DNA of 64,000 bases from Nitrospirota bacterium (GTDB lineage: Bacteria > Nitrospirota > 9FT-COMBO-42-15 > HDB-SIOI813), in contig JADLDG010000023.1 in the NCBI GenBank assembly GCA_020846775.1, forward strand, positions 1-64,000. The letters run 5' to 3'. Both the position numbers and the translations under genes were made by a program. The notes below the pieces were generated by a model. That model had not been told where the DNA came from. It worked only from the letters and a program-made list of their open reading frames with translations, and made no database searches. Positions 30,131 through 38,970 of this stretch are shown here, in pieces (position 1 is the first letter of the stretch; each line of letters opens with the position of its first letter).

Positions 30131-31711
30131 ATGCGGGTACTGGTCAGCGACAGCATATCTGATAAGGGTGTAGAAATACTGAGAAACGCCGGTCTAACGG
30201 TGGATGTAAAAACCAAGTTAAGCCCGTCTGAATTAATCAATATTATAGGTGAATATGAAGGTCTTGTTGTACGCAGTGCAACTAAAGTTACTTCAGACGT
30301 AGTTAACGCAGCAAAAAAACTCAAGGTTGTCGGCAGGGCCGGTGCCGGTCTGGACAACATTGACGTTCCAGCGTCCACAAAAAAAGGTGTTGTCGTCATG
30401 AATACCCCTGGCGGCAATACAGTTACCACAGCGGAACATGCAATTGCCATGCTGCTCTCTCTTGTACGCCTGATACCACAGGCGACAGCCTCTACAAAGG
30501 GCGGCAAGTGGGAGAAGAACAAATTTACAGGACAGGAGTTCTTCAATAAGACTTTAGGTATAGTGGGCATGGGCCGGGTTGGCGGTCATGTTGCCAAACT
30601 GGGGCAGGGTCTCTTAATGAATGTCCTTGCATTCGACCCCTATTTAACTCAGGAAAATGCGCAAAAAATGGGTGTCGAACTGGCATCCCTCGATGAGATC
30701 TATAGCCGTTCGGACTTTATTACCATACACACTCCGCTGACAGCCGAGACAAAGAATCTTATAAGTACAGAGGCAATAAATAAGATGAAGGACGGTGTTC
30801 TTATTGTAAATTGTGCGCGCGGGGGCATCGTTGATGAAACGGCTCTTTATGATGGATTAAAATCAAATAAAATAGGTGGCGCGGCATTTGATGTGTTTGT
30901 GCAGGAGCCGGTAGATGCACAGAACCCGCTTCTTTCCCTTGATAATTTTGTCTGTACGCCTCACCTTGGCGCCTCGACGACAGAGGCACAGGAAAATGTG
31001 GCGTTAGCCATAGCTGAGCAGATAGTTGATTACCTCACGAAGGGTGTAATAAGGAATGCTGCAAACTTCCCATCTGTTTCACCTGATGTGTTGCCGAAGC
31101 TTCAGCCATATATTGCTCTTGCTGAGAAGCTGGGTGCTTTTCAGGCAAGCATAAGTGAAGGCGCTATAGAAAAGGTAAGTATAGAGTACCGTGGAAAAGT
31201 TGCCGAATTATCAACAGCCCCTCTTACTATAGCTGCACTTAAAGGATTATTAACTCCGATTTTGGAAGATTCCGTAAACTATGTGAACGCACCAATAATT
31301 GCGCAGGAGAGGGGGATTGGAGTTGAGGAGTCGAAGAACCGGGATGCAGGGGATTATATCAGTCTCATTACCATCAAAGTGAAGACAAATACAGGCCTCA
31401 ATGAGGCCAGGGGTGCGCTCTTCAGCAGGAGAGATCCTCGAATTATTGAAATAAATGGATATCCGCTGGAAGTTGTACCTGAAGGATATATGATTGTTTT
31501 ATCTAACGTAGATAAGCCTGGAGTAGTCGGAAATATAGGCTCAATCCTTGGACAACAAAATATTAATATTGCACGCATGCAATTTGGAAGAGATGTCCCT
31601 GGTGGAAAGGTCTTATCCGTAATAAGTATAGACTCTCCTGTTTCACCGGAGCTCCTGGCACAGATGCAAAAGCTGCCAAATGTATTGTCAGTAAAGCAGA
31701 TTAAACTGTGA
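30131..31711 (+). CDS. serA: D-3-phosphoglycerate dehydrogenase, long form
   Basis: 526 residues, the type with NAD-binding, substrate, intervening (ASB) and C-terminal ACT domains. Nucleotide motif GIVGMGRVGGHVAKLG, catalytic Arg in NCARGGIVDETAL and His in CTPHLGASTTEAQENV. The ACT domain (residues about 455-526, SNVDKPGVVGNIGSILGQQN) usually mediates serine feedback. First step of serine synthesis, next to a fitting aminotransferase. Confidence 0.97.
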   Translation: MRVLVSDSISDKGVEILRNAGLTVDVKTKLSPSELINIIGEYEGLVVRSATKVTSDVVNAAKKLKVVGRAGAGLDNIDVPASTKKGVVVMNTPGGNTVTTAEHAIAMLLSLVRLIPQATASTKGGKWEKNKFTGQEFFNKTLGIVGMGRVGGHVAKLGQGLLMNVLAFDPYLTQENAQKMGVELASLDEIYSRSDFITIHTPLTAETKNLISTEAINKMKDGVLIVNCARGGIVDETALYDGLKSNKIGGAAFDVFVQEPVDAQNPLLSLDNFVCTPHLGASTTEAQENVALAIAEQIVDYLTKGVIRNAANFPSVSPDVLPKLQPYIALAEKLGAFQASISEGAIEKVSIEYRGKVAELSTAPLTIAALKGLLTPILEDSVNYVNAPIIAQERGIGVEESKNRDAGDYISLITIKVKTNTGLNEARGALFSRRDPRIIEINGYPLEVVPEGYMIVLSNVDKPGVVGNIGSILGQQNINIARMQFGRDVPGGKVLSVISIDSPVSPELLAQMQKLPNVLSVKQIKL

Positions 31712-31784
31712 CGACGCTTCAAAAGTCGCATTCCCGGTGTTACGCTGAGTATTTGTTTTTTCCATTACCACTCGGTGAACGAAA

Positions 31785-31808
31785 AAACCTGTTTTGTTGA
31801 ACAGGTTT
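31785..31808 (-). terminator. Hairpin in the serA-hisZ gap with T-run on the minus strand
   Basis: AAACCTGTT (31785-31793) and AACAGGTTT (31800-31808) form a perfect nine-pair stem with a six-base loop. On the + strand no T-run follows, but on the - strand the stem runs into TTTTTT. It may stop antisense transcription or work weakly for serA. The remaining 268-base gap shows no ORF. Confidence 0.45.
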
Positions 31809-31979
31809 CAGCATCTCATGTAGACCATTTAACCAGTTCAGAGTGACTTACTCAACCTATGACAGAATCATCACCTTTATCCTGCCTTTCAAGATTGCAA
31901 TTAGAGTTTTAAAATGTTATGTTTAATATAATTTAATTATACAGAATTAGTTGAATATTCCTTTATAATATAGATTGTT

Positions 31980-33278
31980 ATGAAAATAAGCATCCAGCCG
32001 TCCAGTACCTCGACCCCTTGCGGGATGTCAACCCATTTACCAGCCAGTGCACTGCTCAGGCGGCATGTACAGGACACTGTGCTTGCTACCTTTATTAAAT
32101 GGGGTTACAGGGAAGTAATCCCTCCAGTCTTTGAATACCTTGATGTCCTTTCGAGGGGGCTAAACAGTACTTTATTGGAAAAGAGTTATAAATTTGTAGA
32201 CCGTGACAGTGGCAGATTGATTTTGTTAAGACCTGATATTACTCCTCAGGTGGCCAGGATGGTTGCAGGCATTCTGTCAGATGAACCGAAACCATTAAGG
32301 CTTTGTTACTACGGAAATGTATTCCGGTATGAGGAATCTCATGCCGGATTGGAACGGGAGATGTTTCAGGCAGGTTGTGAACTTGCGGGAGTTGCATCTG
32401 CGGCTGCAGATGCAGAGATTATTTCTGTTGCCTCGGAGTCTATAAAGGAATTCGGGATTAAAGATTTCAAAGTTGTAATCAGTCACGCCGGCTACCTCTC
32501 AGGGATAGTGAATTATCTTAAGAAATTACTACACGGGTCAATGCCGCCGGACTTTGAGAACTCCTTGAGGGATGCAATTTCAAAAAAGGACGGTTGCCGT
32601 ATTGCCTCAGTGCTTGATCATGCCGGAGCAGAAAAGTCGGTGAAGAATGAAGCCCTGGATGTGTTGAAACTTTTTGGCAGTGAAGGAGTGTTTGACAGGG
32701 CTGAGGGCGTTATTCAGAACGCTGAATCAAAAGAAGCCTTAATAAACTTGAAGGAAATTTATGAGACATTATGTTCATATGGTCTTAAAGAACATGTTTT
32801 AATAGATTTATGCGAGATCAGGGGAATTGACTATTATACAGGATTGTTTTTTGAGATATTTCATGATGGTGTTGCCTATCCTCTCGGGCGGGGAGGCAGA
32901 TATGACAATTTAATCGGTAAGTTTGGCCTTGATTGTCCGTCTACAGGATTTGCTATTGATGTAGAATCAATTATTATGGCTAAAGAAAAAAGGTATGGAG
33001 TAACCTTGCCGGATGACAGCATCAATTACCTGGTCTTCTTACGTAATGGATCCAGAGACAATTCTATTGAGATATCCAGGGCATTAAGGAATGCAGGAAA
33101 TAAAGTGATTTCTGACACTGGGTTGGAAACTGTCGAGATGGCAACTGAATACGCCGTGTATAATAATATTGAAAATATCATTACTGAAGGAAAAGACGAT
33201 ATGCATTTTACTGTCATAAATGTTAAAACAGGGAAAAAACTGCATGTCGAAAGCAGTAAATTAATCACCGGCAAGTAG
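31980..33278 (+). CDS. hisZ: ATP phosphoribosyltransferase regulatory subunit HisZ
   Basis: 432 residues. Histidyl-tRNA-synthetase-like fold without the aminoacylation signature; instead it has LLRPDITPQVARMVA and CYYGNVFRYEESHAGLEREM, and IRGIDYYTGLFFEIF, as in HisZ. It activates the short form HisG, which is not in this window. No ribosome-binding site precedes ATG 31980; TATAAT at 31964-31969 is only ten bases away, so a leaderless mRNA is possible. A second start is ATG 32025. A degenerate HisRS is the less likely alternative. Confidence 0.85.
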   Translation: MKISIQPSSTSTPCGMSTHLPASALLRRHVQDTVLATFIKWGYREVIPPVFEYLDVLSRGLNSTLLEKSYKFVDRDSGRLILLRPDITPQVARMVAGILSDEPKPLRLCYYGNVFRYEESHAGLEREMFQAGCELAGVASAAADAEIISVASESIKEFGIKDFKVVISHAGYLSGIVNYLKKLLHGSMPPDFENSLRDAISKKDGCRIASVLDHAGAEKSVKNEALDVLKLFGSEGVFDRAEGVIQNAESKEALINLKEIYETLCSYGLKEHVLIDLCEIRGIDYYTGLFFEIFHDGVAYPLGRGGRYDNLIGKFGLDCPSTGFAIDVESIIMAKEKRYGVTLPDDSINYLVFLRNGSRDNSIEISRALRNAGNKVISDTGLETVEMATEYAVYNNIENIITEGKDDMHFTVINVKTGKKLHVESSKLITGK

Positions 33279-33296
33279 AATATTTCAGGGATGCAG

Positions 33297-34670
33297 ATGG
33301 AAGCATATACAACAGATATAGAAGACTCGACGTTTAAAGTACCTCCTCAGAATATTGAGGCCGAACAATCTGTTCTGGGAGCTATACTGATAGAGAACAG
33401 TTCTATATATAAGGCAATTGAGATTTTAAATGCCAATGATTTCTATAAAGAGGCACACAAAAGAATTTTTATGTCAATGCTCGAATTGAATGAAAAGAAT
33501 GAGGCCATTGACCTTGTGACGCTTACAGATTATTTGCGAAAGAAGAATGACGTGGAGATAGTAGGCGGAGTAGCGTATCTTTCAATGCTCTCAAACACAG
33601 TTCCGACAGCTGCCAACATCAGATATCATGCAAAGATCGTTTCAGAGAAATCACTGCTCAGAAATTTAATCAACACAGCTACTGAGATTGTTACGAGGGG
33701 CTATGAGAACCTTCAGGATGTTGATGATCTCCTCGACTTTGCTGAAAACTCTATATTTAGCATATCAGAAAATAAAATCAAACGGTCTTTCATCCATATA
33801 AAAGACATAATTAAAGACAGCTTTGAGACAATCGAGAAGCTTTCAGAGAAGAAGGGTCGTGTAGTAGGTGTTCCTTCAGGTTTCATTGACCTCGATAATA
33901 TGACAACGGGGTTTCAACCAGCTGATCTGATTATAATTGCGGGTCGTCCATCCATGGGGAAAACTGCTTTTTGTTTATGCATAGCCCAGCATGCCGGTAT
34001 TGAAAAAAAAGAACCTGTTGCAATATTCAGCCTTGAGATGACCAAGGAGCAGATCGTTACAAGATTACTATGTTCAGAAGCCCGGGTAGATGCCCATAAG
34101 CTGAGGTCCGGTTTTATCAGTAAATCTGACTGGCCGAGATTGACTAACGCTGCCGGTCGTATATCAGAATCAGCTATTTTTGTAGATGATACACCTGCAA
34201 TTACTGCCCTGGAAATAAAGGCCAAATCCCGGCGGTTGAAAGCAGAGCATGGTTTGAGCCTTATAATTGTAGATTACCTCCAGATCATGGGAGGGAGGAG
34301 TGCCGGCAGAAGGGGCGGCTCTGATACACGCGAACAGGAGATATCGGATATATCGAGGTCCCTGAAGGCGCTTGCTAAGGAATTAAATGTGCCTGTAATA
34401 GCCCTTTCTCAATTGAATCGTGCAGTTGAATCGAGACATGACAGGAGACCTATGCTCGCTGATCTGCGTGAATCCGGAGCAATTGAACAGGATGCTGATG
34501 TTATTTTATTCATTAACAGGGAAGAGGTATATAAACAGACTGAAGAAAACAGGGGTATAGCAGAGATTATCATAGGTAAACAGAGAAATGGTCCAATTGG
34601 ATCGGTGAAACTTGCCTTCCTGGATAAATATACTAAATTTGATAATCTTGAGAAGGTTCATAGTCAGTGA
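33297..34670 (+). CDS. dnaB: Replicative DNA helicase DnaB
   Basis: 457 residues from ATG 33297 (CAGGG six bases upstream); ATG 33291 is in frame two codons earlier. N-terminal domain begins VPPQNIEAEQSVLGAILIEN; the RecA-like domain has Walker A AGRPSMGKTAFCL, Walker B LIIVDYLQIMGG and SGAIEQDADVILFINR. No intein interrupts it. Hexameric helicase at the replication fork. Confidence 0.98.
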   Translation: MEAYTTDIEDSTFKVPPQNIEAEQSVLGAILIENSSIYKAIEILNANDFYKEAHKRIFMSMLELNEKNEAIDLVTLTDYLRKKNDVEIVGGVAYLSMLSNTVPTAANIRYHAKIVSEKSLLRNLINTATEIVTRGYENLQDVDDLLDFAENSIFSISENKIKRSFIHIKDIIKDSFETIEKLSEKKGRVVGVPSGFIDLDNMTTGFQPADLIIIAGRPSMGKTAFCLCIAQHAGIEKKEPVAIFSLEMTKEQIVTRLLCSEARVDAHKLRSGFISKSDWPRLTNAAGRISESAIFVDDTPAITALEIKAKSRRLKAEHGLSLIIVDYLQIMGGRSAGRRGGSDTREQEISDISRSLKALAKELNVPVIALSQLNRAVESRHDRRPMLADLRESGAIEQDADVILFINREEVYKQTEENRGIAEIIIGKQRNGPIGSVKLAFLDKYTKFDNLEKVHSQ

Positions 34671-34718
34671 AAATTACAGATATTTGTTTGATTATTATTT
34701 TGACAGGAAAGGAATGAG

Positions 34719-36539
34719 ATGGTCATACGATTAATAATTTCAATGATATCTTTACTAATGTTGCTTAATGCATGTATGCCGGTTAAGAAGATATCATCGG
34801 TCAGGAGTGATGAACCGCAGGAGATAACACGGGAAGTTCAGAGCGTGTCGTCTCCGGAGGCATATTATAATTATCTTCAGGGTTTTATGGATGAGCAGAA
34901 CGGGGATCTTAAAATGGCCCTTCAGAAATATGAGACGGCACTTTCTTATGATGAGAATTCTCTATTTATTTTAAGTCGTGTTGCTGCACTTCAGGCCAAA
35001 TTAGGTCAAATTGACAATGCTATTGAGAGTATGAAGAAGTTGATTACCCTGGCCCCGCGTCCTGACGCTGCTATCTTCTTATTGGCAGAGATGTATTTTA
35101 ATTCCGGTGATTATGAGAATTCTGTCAAGACATTTAATCAACTTATTGAAAAAGAGCACGGTTCAGTTAAAGTCTATTTAAACAGGGGTATGGCCCTGGC
35201 AAATCTGAAGAGGTTTGATGAGGCTGAGGAATCAATACGGCAGGGGATTAGCCTGGACCGAAATAATCCGACCGGCTATGTCTATCTTGGGGACCTTTAT
35301 GCTGAACAGGGAAAGACGGGAGAGGCCAGGAGATATTATAAAAAGGCAATCTCAAAAAAGAATAACTATGAGTTGGCATACCTAAAACTGGCCGCAGTCT
35401 ACCTGCAGGAAAAAGATTCAGGTAATGCTGAGAGGATTTATAAGAAGATACTGACAGATGTTAATCCATACAGCCGCGAGGCTGCTCTTCAACTAATGCA
35501 GTTGTATGCGCAGAAGAAGGAATTTGAGAGTGCGATTAAAGTGTTAGAGACTGCTCTTGAGCATAATCCAAGAGATTATGACATGCTCTTTAAGTTATCA
35601 TACCTTTATAAAGAAATTAAGGACTATCCGAGGGCAATTCAAAAGGCTTTGACAGTGGTTTCAGCGAGACCAAGGGATACGAGGATGCATGAATATCTCG
35701 GATATTTATATGAGGAGACGGGTGATTATGAAAATGCCGAGAAGGTATATTCAAATCTAATTGAATTAGAGCCTTCTGATGTTGATGCTCATATTCACCT
35801 TGGCTTTGTGCTTTCAAGGAAAAATGACAAGGTTAATGCCATAAAGATACTAAAAAAGGCCATAGAGCTTGACCCAAAACGTTCCAATGCATATCTGATA
35901 CTTGGTATGCTTTATACCCAGGAAAAGAGGTTCAGGGAAGCACAGGATCTATACTTGAGTGGGATAGAGATTATTCCTGAAAATGCTGCGATACACTTTA
36001 ATCTTGGCGTGGTCTACGATAAGCTTGATATGTTTAATGACATGGTCAGGGAGATGGAAAAGACCATTGAACTGGATCCTGATAATGACAATGCACAGAA
36101 TTACCTTGGATACAGTTATGCCGACAGGGGGATTAATCTCGATCTCGCGCTTGAATTGATCTTGAAGGCTCTTGATAAGAATCCGGATAACGGTGCATAT
36201 GTTGACAGTCTTGGATGGGCTTACTATAAAAAGGGATTGATTGAGCCTGCCCTGGAAAAGCTGAAAATGGCTGCACAATTAATGCCGGGAGATCCAACTA
36301 TCCTTGAGCACCTTGGTGATGTCTATCTTGAAAAAAATATGAGGAGTGAGGCGAGGGCAGAATGGATCAAGGCGCTTGAACTTGATATTGAGAACGAAAA
36401 ATTGATAAAGAAATTCAGAGAGACAGGGTTTGGTGAGCCATTTGAAGAAGAGAGATTAAAAATGAAGTATGAAGAATTCATGAAAAAAAAATCCACACAC
36501 CAGCCTGAAATAGAAATGCCCACACCTGATATTCGTTAG
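34719..36539 (+). CDS. TPR-repeat lipoprotein
   Basis: 606 residues. Signal peptide ends in lipobox LLNAC with Cys19, so the protein is lipid-anchored in the periplasm or outer membrane. About 13-14 TPR units cover residues 50-560 (for instance NPTGYVYLGDLYAEQGKTGE and AIHFNLGVVYDKLDMFNDMV), ending in a charged tail. Similar lipoproteins occur in exopolysaccharide or pilus loci and as PilF/PilW-like pilotins, though those are much shorter. It lies just before the pilin genes, which suggests but does not prove a surface-assembly role. Confidence 0.8.
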   Translation: MVIRLIISMISLLMLLNACMPVKKISSVRSDEPQEITREVQSVSSPEAYYNYLQGFMDEQNGDLKMALQKYETALSYDENSLFILSRVAALQAKLGQIDNAIESMKKLITLAPRPDAAIFLLAEMYFNSGDYENSVKTFNQLIEKEHGSVKVYLNRGMALANLKRFDEAEESIRQGISLDRNNPTGYVYLGDLYAEQGKTGEARRYYKKAISKKNNYELAYLKLAAVYLQEKDSGNAERIYKKILTDVNPYSREAALQLMQLYAQKKEFESAIKVLETALEHNPRDYDMLFKLSYLYKEIKDYPRAIQKALTVVSARPRDTRMHEYLGYLYEETGDYENAEKVYSNLIELEPSDVDAHIHLGFVLSRKNDKVNAIKILKKAIELDPKRSNAYLILGMLYTQEKRFREAQDLYLSGIEIIPENAAIHFNLGVVYDKLDMFNDMVREMEKTIELDPDNDNAQNYLGYSYADRGINLDLALELILKALDKNPDNGAYVDSLGWAYYKKGLIEPALEKLKMAAQLMPGDPTILEHLGDVYLEKNMRSEARAEWIKALELDIENEKLIKKFRETGFGEPFEEERLKMKYEEFMKKKSTHQPEIEMPTPDIR

Positions 36540-36590
36540 GCATAGTACCCTTCATACGACTTATGACGCTCGTCAAATAATTAACTCATG

Positions 36591-36607
36591 ATGACAAAAT
36601 TTGTCAT
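36591..36607. promoter_or_regulatory. Perfect palindrome upstream of pilin gene
   Basis: ATGACAAA-A-TTTGTCAT, two eight-base arms around one central base. It is the size and form of a dimeric regulator operator and lies about 100-130 bases above the weak promoter candidate for the pilin, fitting an activator site. Sequence observation only. Confidence 0.5.
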
Positions 36608-36791
36608 ATGTTAGAGCGTTACTGTGCATGTATTAATAAGATCAACTTCATAACAATTAGCCTAACTCATTAATAATAAAGGAATAACTTGTATGTTTTA
36701 ATGGTCTTCCCTAATAGGCATGTAAAATGCATTCATCTGGCGTTAGGCAAATAAGATATGACATTTTAAAAAGGAGGTGAGACAGATATAA

Positions 36792-36830
36792 GTGCTTAAC
36801 AACAAAGAAACCGGTCCTTTGGATTGGTAA
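36792..36830 (+). other. Possible 12-codon leader ORF and hairpin before pilin
   Basis: GTG 36792 opens a short ORF (MLNNKETGPLDW, stop 36828-36830) in the same frame as the pilin. AAGGAGGTGA lies about 12 bases ahead, slightly far. Bases 36810-36828 can fold as ACCGGTCC/GGATTGGT with a three-base loop (two G-U pairs), just before the true pilin ribosome-binding site AGGAGG at 36832-36837. It may be a translational control leader or two-start arrangement; unproven. Confidence 0.3.
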
Positions 36831-36845
36831 TAGGAGGAAGGAAAG

Positions 36846-37331
36846 ATGTTAAAGATAGGAAAGATTAGCAGGTTAGTGAAGCTGGACAGGGAAAAGGGTT
36901 TTACCCTTATAGAATTAATGATCGTGGTTGCGATACTTGGAATTTTGGCTGCCATAGCGATTCCAAACTTTATGAGATTTCAAGCCAAGTCGAAGCAGAG
37001 TGAGGCTAAGACCAACCTTGGGGGCATAGGAACGACGGCTGAGGCATGGCGCACCGAAAACGATACGTACATTGCCACTGCAGCTCAATTGGGTTGGGCA
37101 CCTCAGGGAGCAACCCGTTACGGCTATTCTTACAATGCTCTACTGTTAGCTGCAAATACTACTGCCGGAAACTGTGCTACATCCGGGGCCGCAAATGCTG
37201 CTGCGGTTGCTGCCGCTGCTACATTTATTGCAGTCGCCGATGGGGATGTGGATAACGATGCTACTTGTGATGTATGGCAGTATAACCAACTTCGTGCATT
37301 GACTAACACTACAAATGATGTCAGTGGTTAA
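36846..37331 (+). CDS. Type IV pilin (major pilin candidate)
   Basis: 161 residues. Leader of 18 residues ends EKG, cleaved before Phe19; mature start FTLIELMIVVAILGILAAIA has the N-methylated Phe and Glu5 (residue 23). The body has alanine-rich stretches and two cysteines (NCATS and ATCDV) that could form the C-terminal disulfide loop, with GDVDNDATCDVWQYN near the end, as in delta-proteobacterial pilins. AGGAGG lies eight bases before the ATG. A terminator follows immediately, suggesting strong separate expression. A pseudopilin is the alternative. Confidence 0.9.
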   Translation: MLKIGKISRLVKLDREKGFTLIELMIVVAILGILAAIAIPNFMRFQAKSKQSEAKTNLGGIGTTAEAWRTENDTYIATAAQLGWAPQGATRYGYSYNALLLAANTTAGNCATSGAANAAAVAAAATFIAVADGDVDNDATCDVWQYNQLRALTNTTNDVSG

Positions 37332-37361
37332 GAGAAAAGATATGACGGCATGTTGTCTCAT

Positions 37362-37394
37362 AAAAGGGGCGTTCGTAATTGTCGCCCCTTTTTT
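37362..37394 (+). terminator. Intrinsic terminator between the two pilin genes
   Basis: AAAAGGGGCG (37362-37371) pairs with CGCCCCTTTT (37383-37392) around an 11-base loop, ending in six T. It should limit read-through from the first pilin into the second and the ABC module. Confidence 0.88.
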
Positions 37395-37426
37395 ATACGC
37401 TGACGCTGAAAGAGATAAAGAAAGTT

Positions 37427-37885
37427 ATGGTTAAGAATTTTCGTCAAGATGGTTTTACCCTCATCGAGTTGATGGTCGTTGTAGCCATCCTTGGTATTCT
37501 GGCTACCTTGGCCACTGGTGCTGTTCTCAGTTACCAGGCTAAGGCTAAACAGGCTGAATTGAAGACCAACTTGGGTGCAATAGGTGATTTAGCTATTTCC
37601 TATAAGGCTGAATATAGTACTTATATCACTGACTGGAACGGAGTTGGCTGGCAACCAAGACAGACAACACGTTACAGGTATTGGTATAATGGAATAGCTG
37701 CCCCGGGAACCCCATCAGCACCAGAAGCTGGCATTGACTATTCAGACCCAGGTTCAGTAGCGACAATAAATACTTTTTCTGCTGCTGTTGTTGGAAACAT
37801 AGACAAAGACAACGCCACTGATCAGTGGCTCTATGACCAGAACAGAAGTTTTACCATCCTGCAGAACGACGTTACCACACCGTAG
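37427..37885 (+). CDS. Second type IV pilin-like protein
   Basis: 152 residues from ATG 37427, chosen because it gives a normal nine-residue leader (MVKNFRQDG) before FTLIELMVVVAILGILATLA; an in-frame start in the terminator is unlikely. Glu5 is conserved. The C-terminal VVGNIDKDNATDQWLYDQNR echoes the same region of the first pilin, so the two are paralogues, but this one lacks cysteines. It is likely a minor pilin or a lower-level variant. Confidence 0.88.
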   Translation: MVKNFRQDGFTLIELMVVVAILGILATLATGAVLSYQAKAKQAELKTNLGAIGDLAISYKAEYSTYITDWNGVGWQPRQTTRYRYWYNGIAAPGTPSAPEAGIDYSDPGSVATINTFSAAVVGNIDKDNATDQWLYDQNRSFTILQNDVTTP

Positions 37886-37998
37886 ACAATCATTACAATC
37901 AACAGGCAGGTTTCAGGTAATTACAGAATTGGTATTGATATGGACAGTACTAAAGCTTATATATAAGTATAACCTGTTTGGGGAAGAATTGAGAATAT

Positions 37999-38877
37999 AT
38001 GCATGCTCTCCTGTTAAAGGCTAAATATCCCTTTGTGATTCCGCTGATAGCTGCTTTGGCATTTTCCATATATCTTGTTCAGCATCAGATAATAGTGCAT
38101 AAGGGTATAGAGAAAAAGATCGAAGAGTTTGTAACACTCCCCAGGGGGGAATATCTCAAGCCCGCGGTTTTAGGATATGAGCAGGTGATTGCGGATTTAA
38201 TCTGGCTTAAGACTATACAGCTGATAGGAGAGGATACGGTTACACCGGATGGATATGACTGGATATATCATGCCCTGGATGTTGTGACCACACTCGACCC
38301 TAAATTTGCCTATGCCTATCAACTGGGCGGGGTTACCCTTTCAGTGCTCGGGAAGGCGCCTGAGAAGAGTAATTTATTACTAATTAAAGGGATGAGGGAA
38401 AATCCAGAGGTATGGCAGATACCCTTTTACATAGGCTTTAACAATTTTTTCTACCTTAACGATTACAAAACGGCTGCTGAGTATATGGCTAAGGCATCTG
38501 AACTGCCAGGAAATCCTGCGTATTTGCCAAAGCTTGCAGCAAGGCTTTATGTGAAGGCAGGAGACCCGGAAATAGCCCTTGAATTTCTATCTAACTTCTA
38601 TAAGGAAACCAAGGACGAGAATGTCAGGGAGGCTTTAGATCAGAGAATAAAAGAGGTAATGGTGGAGAGAGATGCAGGATTTCTGGAAGTTGCGGTAAAA
38701 AGATATAAGGATATTTATAAAGCTAATCCTGAAAGTCTGATGCAGTTAGTTGAAAAGGAGATTATTGCCTCCTTACCTCATGAGCCATTTGGAGGCTTTT
38801 ACTATTTTAATCCTGAGGATGGGAGGGTATACAGCAGTGTGGTTAAAGAGAGAATGAAGTTGTATGGGAAACCATGA
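37999..38877 (+). CDS. Membrane-anchored TPR-like protein, PilG-like by context
   Basis: 292 residues. One N-terminal membrane helix (about 11-27), then a helical region with TPR character (AYAYQLGGVTLSVLGKAPEK, DYKTAAEYMAKASELPGNPA). It sits directly after two pilins and before an ABC ATPase and permease. This order matches Myxococcus pilA-pilG-pilH-pilI, where PilG is a poorly characterised protein needed for pili. Homology was judged from layout and general features only. Its TGA stop lies inside the repeat-bearing spacer. Confidence 0.6.
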   Translation: MHALLLKAKYPFVIPLIAALAFSIYLVQHQIIVHKGIEKKIEEFVTLPRGEYLKPAVLGYEQVIADLIWLKTIQLIGEDTVTPDGYDWIYHALDVVTTLDPKFAYAYQLGGVTLSVLGKAPEKSNLLLIKGMRENPEVWQIPFYIGFNNFFYLNDYKTAAEYMAKASELPGNPAYLPKLAARLYVKAGDPEIALEFLSNFYKETKDENVREALDQRIKEVMVERDAGFLEVAVKRYKDIYKANPESLMQLVEKEIIASLPHEPFGGFYYFNPEDGRVYSSVVKERMKLYGKP

Positions 38878-38970
38878 GCAATGAATAGAAGAAGCAATGA
38901 GACGAAGAAGTGTGAGTTCAAAGCAATGGCAATGAGTTTTTGTTGTCTGTATTCTCAGCCAGAGGGATAA
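38878..38970 (+). repeat. Spacer with dispersed GCAATGAG-type repeats, copy C
   Basis: Contains AGCAATGAA right after the stop codon, an exact AAGAAGCAATGAG at 38889-38901, AAAGCAATGG at 38920-38929 and GCAATGAGTTT next to it. The same units occur in the rpsS-rplV and rpsN-rpsH gaps. No ORF or terminator was seen; AGAGGG precedes the ABC ATPase start. Confidence 0.8.

Larger units (their letters stand above)
36540..36845 (+). other. 306-base pilin leader region
   Basis: Non-coding stretch between the TPR lipoprotein and the first pilin. It contains a perfect palindrome (36591-36607), an AT-rich core with a weak promoter candidate TTGTAT-17-TAATAG near 36690-36720, a strong ribosome-binding site AAGGAGGTGA (36771-36780) not followed by a long gene, a 12-codon ORF, a hairpin, and a second ribosome-binding site. 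No sigma-54 -24/-12 pair with correct spacing was found. Confidence 0.6.

Noticed and set aside
31980-33278. Histidyl-tRNA synthetase instead of HisZ
   Set aside because: The HisZ-type LLRPDITPQVAR segment replaces the synthetase motif and no anticodon-binding domain is evident.
36660-36845. Sigma-54 promoter upstream of the pilin, as in many PilR-controlled pilins
   Set aside because: Several GG and GC doublets exist but none with the required spacing between the -24 and -12 elements.
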